From the NCBI RefSeq assembly GCF_001418655.1, contig NZ_LIQZ01000003.1, forward strand, positions 84,282-148,281: a DNA stretch of 64,000 nucleotides, given 5' to 3'. Both the position numbers and the translations under genes were made by a program. Below, one piece after another: positions 28,001 through 34,865 of the stretch (position 1 is the first letter of the stretch; each line of letters opens with the position of its first letter). Source of the DNA: Streptomyces phaeochromogenes (GTDB lineage Bacteria; Actinomycetota; Actinomycetes; Streptomycetales; Streptomycetaceae). The notes under the pieces were generated by a model. That model saw nothing but the letters and a program-made list of their open reading frames with translations, made no database searches and was not told where the DNA came from.

Positions 28001-31000
28001 GCGCTGGCCGCGCTGCGTTCGGCGTGCGACATGGACGAGGCACAACTGGTACTCGCCGATCTGACGTCCGTGCGGGGGCCGGTCCTTGCCGACTCGCCGG
28101 GGCGGCCTGCGGCAATACCGCCGCAGCGAGCCGCTTCGCTGGCGGCACGTCGGCCCTCCGCCGCGGACGGGCCGACGTCCGTCCCCGTCTCCGGCTCCGC
28201 CCCCGTGCTCCGGGAGCTGCTCGCGCAGTCGCTGGGCGTACCGGTGTCGGCCGTCGACGACGACGCCCCGTTCCTGTCGGTCGGGCTGGACTCGCTGGGC
28301 GCCGTCGACCTCGTCAAGCGGCTGGAGCGCAGGACTGGACGGCCATGGCCCACCACGCTCTTCTTCGAGTACCGGACCGTGCGCGAGCTGGCCGCCCACC
28401 TCGACGCGCAGACCGCGGCGGAACCCGGCGCCGAGGCTGGTGCTGATGCCGCCGAGTCGGGGCGGGACGCTCACCGCGCCCCACTACCGCCCGCGACGCA
28501 CGACGGCACGCCCTTCGCCCTCACCCCCGTACAACTGGCCCTGTACACCAGCAGCCGGCTGCACCCGGACGTCCCGGCCCGTGGCCATCTGCGCCTGACG
28601 ATCCGCGGCCCGCTGGACACCCACGTCCTCGGCCGGGCGTTGACAGCTCTGGCCGAGCGGCACGGCATGCTGCGGCTGCGTATCGACGGCGCGGGTGCCT
28701 CGCCGATGCAACGGCCGGCGCCGACGACGGCTCTGCGGACGTGGTACGAGGTCTGCGAGAGGTCTGCCCGGAGCGTGGCGGATGTCGAATCTGCCCTGTG
28801 CAACCGGCCTTTCGACCTGGCCGTCGAACCGCCGGTGCGGGCCGTCGTACTCCGTCAGGAACCGAACCTCGCGCACCTGCTGCTGGTGGTCCATCACGCG
28901 GCGGCGGACGGGTACAGCCTCAACGTCCTGGCCGAGGACCTGTGGGCCCTCTACACCTCACTCTGGCGCGGAGAACATCCCCAACTGGCCCCGCCGTCAC
29001 TGGACTTCGCGACGTACGCGGCAGCGCACGTCCACTCCTCCGGTTCCAACAGCCCGGAAGACACGCGGCGTTACTGGGCCGAGCGTCTGGCCGGGCGGTG
29101 CGAACCGCTGCGGCTGCCGTACGACGGCGATCCCGACGCACCCCCGTCGGGCCCGCTCGTGCAGCACCACGGCGTACTCGACGCGGCCCTCACGGCCGGC
29201 TTGGAACGGTTGGCCGCCGCGCATGACGTATCGCTGTTCCACCTGTTGCTCGCCGCTTACGTACGCTGCCTGGTGCGGTGGACGGGCCGCCGGGACATCG
29301 CCGTGAACGTGGCCCGGGCCCGGCGCGAGGACCGGTTCGACGGGGTGGACCGGCTCGTCGGTCCGCTCGCCGACACGCTTCCGCTGCTGTGCGAGGCGGA
29401 CCCGGAGGAGCCGCTCGTGGCATTGGCGGCGCGGCTGCGCGAGGCATGGCTGGAGAGCGAGCGACACGCCGGTCTGAGCAGCCTTGACCTGGCCGGGCTG
29501 TTGTCCGCCGACGGTGGCCCCCGCACGGCGAGTCCGGCGGGCTTCAGTTTCGCCCGCTTCCCGGCCCGCCTGGCGGCCGACTGCCCGGTGGAGGTACAGG
29601 CGACCGCGGCCGGCACCGGCTCGGCCGCGACCCGGCTGAGCCTGCTGTGCTGGGCGGACGGCCCGGTGCTGCGTATGTCGTGGAACTTCCCGCTGCCGCT
29701 CTTCGAGCGGGGGACGGTGGCGCGTCTGGACCGGGAGTACCGCGAGGAACTGGCCGCGCTGTGCGCCGTTCCCGCACCGCCTTCACATACGGCTGCGCCT
29801 GTTGCGGACCTCTCCCCCACTTCCCTCGGGGCTTCCGTACCGCTCACCGGATCGGAAGGCGGCCCGAGCCTGGCCGCCCGGCTGGTCGACCGGTTCCGTG
29901 CCACGCCCAAGGCAACGGCGGTCGATGACGGAACGACGACACTCACCTACGCGGACCTCGACCACGCATCGGCTCTGCTCGCCACGCGCCTGCGTGCCCT
30001 CGGCGTGCGTCCGGGCGACCTGGTCGGACTCCTCACCGAGCCTGGCCCGGAGACCGTGATCGGTGTGGTGGGCATCCTGCGGGCCGGTGCCGGCTGGGTT
30101 CCGCTCGACGCGGGCCACCCCACGGCACGGCTGGCGGATCAACTGGCCCGCACGGGTGCCACCGTCGTGGTGTGCCATGCGTCCACATCGTCAACTGCCG
30201 CCGCCCTTCATGGAGTTCAAGCCCTGGCCGTCGACGACCTGCCAACCGCTCCGGCCTCGACGAATGAGGACTCCGTACCGGTGGCGGAGGCCGAGGCGAT
30301 CGCGTACGTCATCTTCACCTCCGGATCCACCGGACGACCCAAGGCGGTACCCATCACCCACCGGGCGATGGAGAACTACCTCGACTGGGCAGTCGCCACC
30401 TTCGGCTACGGCCCCCAGGACCGCCTGGCCCAGACGGCGTCTCCCTGCTTCGACGCCTCCGTACGCCAGTTGCTCGCGCCCCTCCTGGTCGGCGCCACCG
30501 TGGTGACCGTGCCGCAGGACCTGCGGCGGGACCCCGAACTGCTGCTCGCGTACGTGGAGCGGGCGCGAATCACCGTATGGAGCTCCGTGCCGACGCTGTG
30601 GGAACAACTGCTGTCCGCCGCCGAGGAGCAGGTTCGACACGGGGCGGGCCGACCGGACCTGTCGGCGCTGCGATGGGTGCACGTCGGAGGCGAGGCGCTG
30701 CCCGCCCCGCACGTACGCCGGTGGTTCGACCTGTTCGGAACCGGCACGCGGATCGCCAACCTGTACGGGCCCACTGAGGCGACCATCAACGCCACCTGCC
30801 ATGTCATCGACGTCCGCCCCGACGACGACGTACAACTCTTGCCGATCGGGCGGCCCGTCGCCGGTACCGACCTGGAGGTGGTCGGCCCCGACGGCACGCC
30901 GTGCGGGCCGGGCGAGTTCGGCGAACTCCTCATCGCGGGTGTCGGGTTGACACCCGGTTACCTGGGCGAGCCGGACCTGACGGCCCACGCCTTCGCCGTA

Positions 31001-34000
31001 CGCGACGGTCGCCGGTGGTATCGCAGCGGGGACCGGGTACGGCGTGATGAGGGCGGCACGCTGGAGTTCCTGGGCCGAGTCGACGACCAGGTGAAGATCC
31101 GTGGGAACCGGGTGGAACCGGGAGAGGTCGAGGCGGCGCTCCAGACGCACCCCGGCATCGCACGGGCCGCCGTGACCGCGTACGAAGGGCGGCTGCTGGC
31201 GTTCGTGACCGTCCGGCCCGGTTCCGGCCGACCGGACACCCGCGACGTGCGCGGGCACCTGTCGGACATCGTGCCGCCGTACATGATCCCGGCGCGCATC
31301 ACGGTCGTCGACGCGCTCCCGCTGACCGGTACCGGCAAGGTCGACCGGCGCGCGCTGTCCGACCGGGCAACGGCCCCGGTGGACCGTGCGGGCAAGGCAT
31401 CGAGTGCACCGCCGATGACCGCCGACCGTGGCACTCCCCCGGCGACACCGACCGAACGACGGCTGGCGACGATCTGGTCCGAACTGCTGGAGGCCGACCC
31501 GATCTGTCGGGAGGACGACTTCTTCGACCTCGGCGGCGACTCGATGCTCGTCCTCCAGGTGTTCGCCCGGCTCGCGGAGCAGGAAGGGCCGCTGCCCAGG
31601 CCGACCGCGATCTACCGGCACCGCACTCTCGCGGCGCTCGCCACGGCGGTGGACACGGCTGCCGGGCAAGCGTGTGGGACGGGGACGGCCGCGGGCTCTC
31701 GCCCGACGGGAGAGGACCACGCTTCCCCCTTCCCCCTCACGCCGGGCCAGCGCGGATTCCTCCTCGCCGAGGAGCTCTCACCGGGCGGCGGTGCCTGGCT
31801 GGCGCGGCTGCGGTTGTCCGGCCCACTGGACCAGGAGGTCTTCCAGGCCGCGGTGGACCTGCTGGTGGAACGCCACGCGATGCTGCGCACCGTCTTCCCC
31901 TACGGCGCCCGTCCGCCCGTCCAGCAGGAACTGCCGCGCTCACTGCGGCTGCCGGTCGCCTTCGAGACGCTCCGCGACCGCGGTGACGTGGACGAGCGGG
32001 CCGCCGCCGAGGCCGGTCGCCGCTTCGAGCCGTGGACCTGGCCCCTGCTGCGACTCCGCGTGCTCACCCTGGCTCCGCACGAGCACGTCCTCCTCGTACA
32101 CGCGCACCACCTCATCGGCGACGGGTACAGCGCCGCCCTGCTCATGCAGGAACTGACGGACGCGTACGACCTGCTGACCGCCGACCGCACAGCCGAACTG
32201 TCCACACCTCGCGCCACCTTCCGCGACCACTGCCTGCTGCTGGCCGAGCCAGGCGCCGAACACGAAGCGGAAGCCGGAGCCGAAGCGGGGGCCGGCTCAG
32301 CGCCGGACGCCGCGGAACGTCGAGCCCGGCTGAGTGCCCCGTACCGGCCCCCGGTGCTGCTCGCACCCGACGACGGCAGCAGCAGTACCGCGAGTGACTC
32401 CCCCACGTTCCACTCGGCGGAGTTCGTGCTCGACGCGACCCGTACGGCAGCGCTGCGCGCGCTCGCGGCAGAAGTCGGGGCAACCCTGTACGCGCCCCTA
32501 CTGACCGCCTACTACGAGCAGTTGGCGGAGACGACCGGTCAGGCGGACCTGATCCTGGGGCTGGCGGTGAGCGGGCGGGACCGTCCGCTGCCGGACGTAC
32601 ACCGGATCTTCGGCCCGTTCGCCGCGGCCGTACCGGTGCGGCCGGGCGCCGCGGCGGGCCGGGAGTCAGCCCAAGGACACTTCGGCGACGCCCTGCGCCG
32701 GATCGTCGCCGAGGCCGAGGAGGCACGGACCCACGACGACGTCCTGCCGCGCCACGCCAACGGGCTGCCGGTGACGTCGCAGTTCTTCTTCACCTTCCTG
32801 GACTTCTCCGCGCTGGCAGCGCCCAACGGCGGCACGCTGACGGTGTCGTGGGAGGACGCGGACAGCGCGTTCGCACCGCCGTCGACGGCGACGGACGTGT
32901 TCATGGCGGTGCGGCCGGACGGGGACGGGCTGCGCGTGACGCTCCGCGGATCCGCGAGGGCCTTCTCGCCACCCGCGCTCGACGGCTTCGCGCACTCGAT
33001 CCGCGCCCGGCTGACGCGGGCATCAAGCCCTGAGCCCGCGGTTCGACGGCAGGGGCCTCGGGAGACGATGGACGCGGCGCTGGTCGGCTACCTGCCCGCC
33101 CCCGACCATCTGGCGCGGCTGGCGGGCCTGCCCGACGGGGCGCTGCCACGCGCCGAGTTGCGCACGATGCTGTTCCCCGACGGCGCGCCGCGCCTCCTGG
33201 AGACGGTGGAGACGCCGCTGGGCCGATCGGGCTTCGTCTGCGTGCCGCTCTTCGCCGACGAACTCGGCCGGGATCCCGGTCTCGTCCGGTATGCCGGCCG
33301 CGCGGTGTCGCTGGCTTCGTCGCTCGGCGCGCGCTGCGTCTCGCTGGCGGGGATGATCCCGTCGCTGACCGGTTACGGATTCGACGTGCTGCCCTCCGTC
33401 GAGGGGGCGGCGGCCGTGACGACAGGCCACGCGGCAACCGTTGTGTCGGTGGTCAAGACGGTCCAGGCGGCCCTTGACGCCACCGGTCAGAAGCTCGCGG
33501 ACCTCGATGTCGCGTTCGTGGGGCTGGGTTCGATCGGCTCCTCCTCGCTGGAACTGCTCCTCGCAGGGGCCACCCGTCCACCACGGCGGCTCATCCTGTG
33601 CGACGTACGCGGCAGCGGACCGCGACTGACGGAACTGGCCCGGAACCTGCGTGAGCGAGGGCTGGCCGACGAGGTCGAGGTGGTGGAGTCCCGGCAGGCA
33701 CTGCCGGAGGCGGTGTACGGGGCGGATCTGCTGGTGACGGCGATCAGCGGCAGCGCCGCGGTCCTGGACGTGGACCGGCTGAGGCCCGGCACCACGGTGA
33801 TCGACGACTCGTTCCCGCACTGCTTCGACACCGCCCGAGCACTCGCCCGGATGCGGGAACGGCAGGACGTACTGGTCCTGGGCGGCGGCCTGCTCCACAT
33901 CGGCCGCACCCACCGTGAACCCGCCGAGGGACTTCCCGCCGCAGCAGCCGCCGGCTACCTCGCGCAGCCCTGGATCGAGGACACCCTCGCCTCGTGCCGT

Positions 34001-34183
34001 ACGGAGTCCCTGCTCCGAGCCGCGTTGCCCGAACTGCCGCTGGTGCACGGCTTGGTGGACCAGGAGACGGCTCACGCCTACGCCCGGGCGGTGGACCGGG
34101 CCGGGGTGACGGCGGCGCCGCTCCACCTGCTCGGGCACGTCGTCGGCGCCGACATGGCGGCTCGTGTGCCAGGGAAACGCTGA
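22010..34183 (+). CDS. Hybrid PKS-NRPS: FAAL-carrier-KS-AT-KR-carrier-C-A-carrier-C with C-terminal acyl-ACP-reductase-like domain
   Basis: About 4057 residues. Order, by motif: FAAL ~5-540 (FSSGSTG 154-160); carrier ~601-675 (LGGTS, Ser635); KS ~700-1125 (DTACSS, Cys871); AT ~1225-1520 (GHSVGE Ser1318; HAFH 1419-1422 suggests malonyl); KR ~1590-2010 (TGGCGGIG, Tyr1938); carrier ~2060-2135 (Ser2095); C ~2165-2595 (HHAAADG, His2296); A ~2615-3115; carrier ~3145-3220 (LGGDS, Ser3178); C ~3240-3675 (HHLIGDG, His3367); AAR-like reductase ~3690-4057 (GLGSIG 3838-3843, Cys3996). Inferred route: a fatty acid is adenylated and loaded, extended once with malonate, reduced to a beta-hydroxyacyl chain, joined to an amino acid, then released. 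I saw no thioesterase. I prefer the ATG at 22010, where FAAL similarity begins; 21914 would add 32 unrelated residues. Neither has a strong ribosome site. Confidence 0.92.
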   Translation: MKTASLFDVLLDAARQAPDQVVVHVRGDGSELAVTFRELLDESLRVAGGYRGAGVEPGTCVPLLADRSEDFQPMFWGALAAGLVPVPLAPDARRVAPVWEHLGRPPVVVDAACAGVAAELPDGVRVLRLETLRECAEPVSPVMPRPDDLAFLQFSSGSTGSPKGVELTHAAVLANLGQMAAASGLNEQDVVVSWMPYFHDMGLIGTHLAPLAVRAKQVKIGPLSFAKSPRLWFDVAAAHRGTVLSAANFALALTVRRVPDEVLAAVDLSAVRLMLVGAEPISATVWRDFAAKMRPTGLDPRAATPVYGLAESTLAVTFPPLGEVAAPVALDRAALSRGRAVEQAPGGDAVEVMDVGVPVPGCAVRITDDLGRPLGDRRVGHIEVGGPQIARGYHRLPEPTAQTFADGWLRTGDLGFLRDGRLCVSGRHKDVLFLNGRTFHAPDMEEVAAATPGLPAGITAVVGSTDPVTGSERVVVFVSWSRPPRTATEVLDQVARRVRRALGHDDVHVLALPPSAFPRTTSGKLQRQRMRARFEAGSYRPAASSGPLPMPMAPSPRVPASHSAVVPSAASTSAPAPSGAEARGPRQPDDVRRSTPPRSRADVRQLVRDVWARVLARPEASFTDRDRFTDLGGTSLKAMEVLAELEHALDATLAPSVMRNDTVSALTDHLLAAVDDTADRRSYAADGQVSVPARAGTPGTAIVAMACRFPGANTPEEFWDLLATGRDAVTTVPPGRWDGTPSVQAGEQMSPDSGGRWGAFLDEPAAFDAGHFGIGEEEARTLDPQARIFLELAHEALERAGYAGTRRRGLRVGVFAAVGDSGYRQILAEAAPAGTPPAATALTGNLPNLVAARVAHCLDLDGPALAVDTACSSALVALHLARRSLADGECDIAVVGGVNLHLTPDGYQALESAQALSPTGRSRAFSTAADGFVPGEGGAALVLRPLEEARRVNDEILAVVRGTAVNNDGTSLSLMAPNPLRQHEVIGRAYEVCGVDPRSVTYVEAHGTGTAVGDPIELRSLAQAFPALQDGRPRLLGSVKTNVGHLLNSAALPSLVKVVLALGQGRLPASLHHTSPSPAVERSGFALVTELTDWESHGPRRAGVNAFGFGGTNAHAVLEQAPPTPDSAPAPRAAAGGPHLLTLSARGADGLAALTSRLADHLRDHPELDEGDVCLTAATARDEGPHRLAVVADGDLRERLAEATAAGDGRAPGVVTGTVANRPRTVFVFPGQGALRPGQGRALYATAPVYRDTLDEASARAGALHGRQLTSWCVDAEVDARAQAATEVAQPLLVAHGVALARQLMAWGVRPDALVGHSVGELTAACVGGALSLADAVGFAAERGRLMGTLTAPGAMLAVRGADEQDVAALVAAAPGELAVAAYNGPGRLVISGSPDAVERAAEKLAGLGAAVRPLRVSHAFHSPLMEPVAQALADAARGLDATAADDLPVMSTLTAEWQPRMDPDHLREHALRPVLFGRVVARLLDEGYDTFVELGPDENLAGPIRAAAAHHRADGTDGSPVLAVSAPGKPDRSSGATDGTPGGARELLATVGRLWARGVTLDRTALDAGRRRVPLPPYPYQRRRYWPAASAHGLLHRVTWQAAPLADGAPAGPVLVTGVDATAVRELASQLAGRGVAATTDAGVASAQTVILLAGPAEHGTVAEFERMQRGWVTAFREALALFDRTGARRLLVVTENVHVTGHGSERPDPAQAVLGALALAVPEEFPGAVANWVDLASLDDTGERLRAVLTEAAAPQAAGVVAWRDGRRLVRTVVPQPAETPLGRERLPADGTFLITGGCGGIGSALARDLAGRGRPVVILTGRSPQPPEGLMEELAALGADARYHQADLAAQDDVDKLVAELPPLDGVFHAAGVVSPGSLRSTDVQEAVDALRAKTLGTRLLAEALHRHGQRPGVCVAFSSVSSVLPGLAGALGVYAAANAFLDSFAAAERRAGRPWLSVNLGPFAETGLASSFASSLRAGPVARAGSIPLATAPALAALRSACDMDEAQLVLADLTSVRGPVLADSPGRPAAIPPQRAASLAARRPSAADGPTSVPVSGSAPVLRELLAQSLGVPVSAVDDDAPFLSVGLDSLGAVDLVKRLERRTGRPWPTTLFFEYRTVRELAAHLDAQTAAEPGAEAGADAAESGRDAHRAPLPPATHDGTPFALTPVQLALYTSSRLHPDVPARGHLRLTIRGPLDTHVLGRALTALAERHGMLRLRIDGAGASPMQRPAPTTALRTWYEVCERSARSVADVESALCNRPFDLAVEPPVRAVVLRQEPNLAHLLLVVHHAAADGYSLNVLAEDLWALYTSLWRGEHPQLAPPSLDFATYAAAHVHSSGSNSPEDTRRYWAERLAGRCEPLRLPYDGDPDAPPSGPLVQHHGVLDAALTAGLERLAAAHDVSLFHLLLAAYVRCLVRWTGRRDIAVNVARARREDRFDGVDRLVGPLADTLPLLCEADPEEPLVALAARLREAWLESERHAGLSSLDLAGLLSADGGPRTASPAGFSFARFPARLAADCPVEVQATAAGTGSAATRLSLLCWADGPVLRMSWNFPLPLFERGTVARLDREYREELAALCAVPAPPSHTAAPVADLSPTSLGASVPLTGSEGGPSLAARLVDRFRATPKATAVDDGTTTLTYADLDHASALLATRLRALGVRPGDLVGLLTEPGPETVIGVVGILRAGAGWVPLDAGHPTARLADQLARTGATVVVCHASTSSTAAALHGVQALAVDDLPTAPASTNEDSVPVAEAEAIAYVIFTSGSTGRPKAVPITHRAMENYLDWAVATFGYGPQDRLAQTASPCFDASVRQLLAPLLVGATVVTVPQDLRRDPELLLAYVERARITVWSSVPTLWEQLLSAAEEQVRHGAGRPDLSALRWVHVGGEALPAPHVRRWFDLFGTGTRIANLYGPTEATINATCHVIDVRPDDDVQLLPIGRPVAGTDLEVVGPDGTPCGPGEFGELLIAGVGLTPGYLGEPDLTAHAFAVRDGRRWYRSGDRVRRDEGGTLEFLGRVDDQVKIRGNRVEPGEVEAALQTHPGIARAAVTAYEGRLLAFVTVRPGSGRPDTRDVRGHLSDIVPPYMIPARITVVDALPLTGTGKVDRRALSDRATAPVDRAGKASSAPPMTADRGTPPATPTERRLATIWSELLEADPICREDDFFDLGGDSMLVLQVFARLAEQEGPLPRPTAIYRHRTLAALATAVDTAAGQACGTGTAAGSRPTGEDHASPFPLTPGQRGFLLAEELSPGGGAWLARLRLSGPLDQEVFQAAVDLLVERHAMLRTVFPYGARPPVQQELPRSLRLPVAFETLRDRGDVDERAAAEAGRRFEPWTWPLLRLRVLTLAPHEHVLLVHAHHLIGDGYSAALLMQELTDAYDLLTADRTAELSTPRATFRDHCLLLAEPGAEHEAEAGAEAGAGSAPDAAERRARLSAPYRPPVLLAPDDGSSSTASDSPTFHSAEFVLDATRTAALRALAAEVGATLYAPLLTAYYEQLAETTGQADLILGLAVSGRDRPLPDVHRIFGPFAAAVPVRPGAAAGRESAQGHFGDALRRIVAEAEEARTHDDVLPRHANGLPVTSQFFFTFLDFSALAAPNGGTLTVSWEDADSAFAPPSTATDVFMAVRPDGDGLRVTLRGSARAFSPPALDGFAHSIRARLTRASSPEPAVRRQGPRETMDAALVGYLPAPDHLARLAGLPDGALPRAELRTMLFPDGAPRLLETVETPLGRSGFVCVPLFADELGRDPGLVRYAGRAVSLASSLGARCVSLAGMIPSLTGYGFDVLPSVEGAAAVTTGHAATVVSVVKTVQAALDATGQKLADLDVAFVGLGSIGSSSLELLLAGATRPPRRLILCDVRGSGPRLTELARNLRERGLADEVEVVESRQALPEAVYGADLLVTAISGSAAVLDVDRLRPGTTVIDDSFPHCFDTARALARMRERQDVLVLGGGLLHIGRTHREPAEGLPAAAAAGYLAQPWIEDTLASCRTESLLRAALPELPLVHGLVDQETAHAYARAVDRAGVTAAPLHLLGHVVGADMAARVPGKR
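33065..34183 (+). other. C-terminal domain resembling long-chain acyl-ACP reductase (AAR)
   Basis: This part of the megasynthase aligns by eye along nearly the whole length of cyanobacterial acyl-ACP reductase. It has a VGYLPAPDHLARL start where AAR has a similar GHL-TSLEQAR start, a TTGHAATVVSVVKTV segment where AAR has TTG-N-HT, and a VAFVGLGSIGSSS Rossmann loop. An ASCRTESLL segment falls where AAR has its acyl-accepting Cys. Free-standing AAR reduces acyl-ACP thioesters to aldehydes with NADPH. Here the domain is fused in cis behind a condensation domain. The similarity is recalled, not computed. Confidence 0.7.
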
Positions 34184-34224
34184 CCGGCACGGGGCGGTGG
34201 ACACCGCTCCGCGACGGCCCTCGG

Positions 34225-34277
34225 TTCCCGTACGGGCCGGTCGAGTGGCCGCTCCCGTACGCGCTGGTCAAACGGCC
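34225..34277. repeat. Two copies of a 27-bp unit related to the 24-bp repeats at 6603-6674
   Basis: CCGTACG occurs at 34228 and 34255 in two imperfect 27-bp periods (CCCGTACGGGCCGGTCGAGT and CCCGTACGCGCTGGTCAAAC). The first resembles the CCGTATGGACCAGT-GAGTG unit upstream of the phosphatase gene. It lies between the PKS-NRPS stop and the terminator. Confidence 0.5.
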
Positions 34278-34311
34278 GGGCCCGCCAGAGCGGAAAGCTC
34301 TCGCGGGCCCG
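34277..34311. terminator. Strong bidirectional hairpin after the PKS-NRPS gene
   Basis: Arms 34277-34291 (CGGGCCCGCCAGAGC) and 34297-34311 (GCTCTCGCGGGCCCG) pair at 14 of 15 positions around a GGAAA loop. It separates the megasynthase from the convergent small protein gene and should end both transcripts. Confidence 0.88.
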
Positions 34312-34343
34312 TGCCGAGGAGCGCCTCGGTGGTGTTCTGCTGC

Positions 34344-34784
34344 TCAGAGACGGCCGCCGCTGAGGCGGGAGAGCGGTCCACGCCGACGCAGACCGGCACG
34401 GCGGCCCAGCGTGTAGGAGCAGAGGACCACGGTGGCGGTGCCCGCTCCGGCGGCGACCGCCAGGACCTTCCTGGCCTTCAGGAGGGTCCATGCCATGCCG
34501 GCCTTCCCGATCGTCTGCTGGGCGGCCGAGGAGACGGTGCCCTGCACTGTCCTGGCCGCTTCCCTGGCCTTCTCCGACGCCGCACCGCCGAGACTCACCA
34601 CGGCTTCCTTGCTGCCGCGTCCCACGGCGGTGGCCGCTTCTCCGGCGCTCTCCGCCGCCTGGGCGGCAGCCCGCTGCGACTCCTTCGCCGGCGCCGCGGC
34701 GCCTTCGGTCACGGTCTTCTTCGCCGCTCGTGCGCTCGCGGTCGGCGACTGTCCGTTCGTCGTCTTGTCACTTGCTCCAGCCAT
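34344..34784 (-). CDS. Alanine-rich hypothetical protein with a C-terminal hydrophobic segment
   Basis: The 146-residue protein (MAGASDKTTNGQSPTASARA) is mostly Ala, Glu, Lys and Ser in a pattern suggesting a long amphipathic helix. It then has one hydrophobic stretch (VLAVAAGAGTATVVLCSYTLG) and an Arg-rich tail, so it may be a single-pass membrane protein with a coiled or LEA-like cytoplasmic helix. I do not recognise a function. An ATG at 34823 is possible but adds poor sequence. It converges with the PKS-NRPS across a strong terminator and need not belong to that pathway. Confidence 0.6.
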   Translation of the reverse strand: MAGASDKTTNGQSPTASARAAKKTVTEGAAAPAKESQRAAAQAAESAGEAATAVGRGSKEAVVSLGGAASEKAREAARTVQGTVSSAAQQTIGKAGMAWTLLKARKVLAVAAGAGTATVVLCSYTLGRRAGLRRRGPLSRLSGGRL

Positions 34785-34865
34785 GCGCGTCGGGTATCCA
34801 GCCCCACGGTCGGCAAACAGCAACCCTCGGCGGTCATCAGAACGGCATGGTCGCCCTCCCCACGA

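Noticed and set aside
33065..34183. Ordinary NRPS R (thioester reductase) domain at the end of the megasynthase
   Set aside because: The characteristic SDR-type R-domain start (TGxTGFLG) and YxxxK pair are not seen; the pattern fits an AAR-like fold instead.
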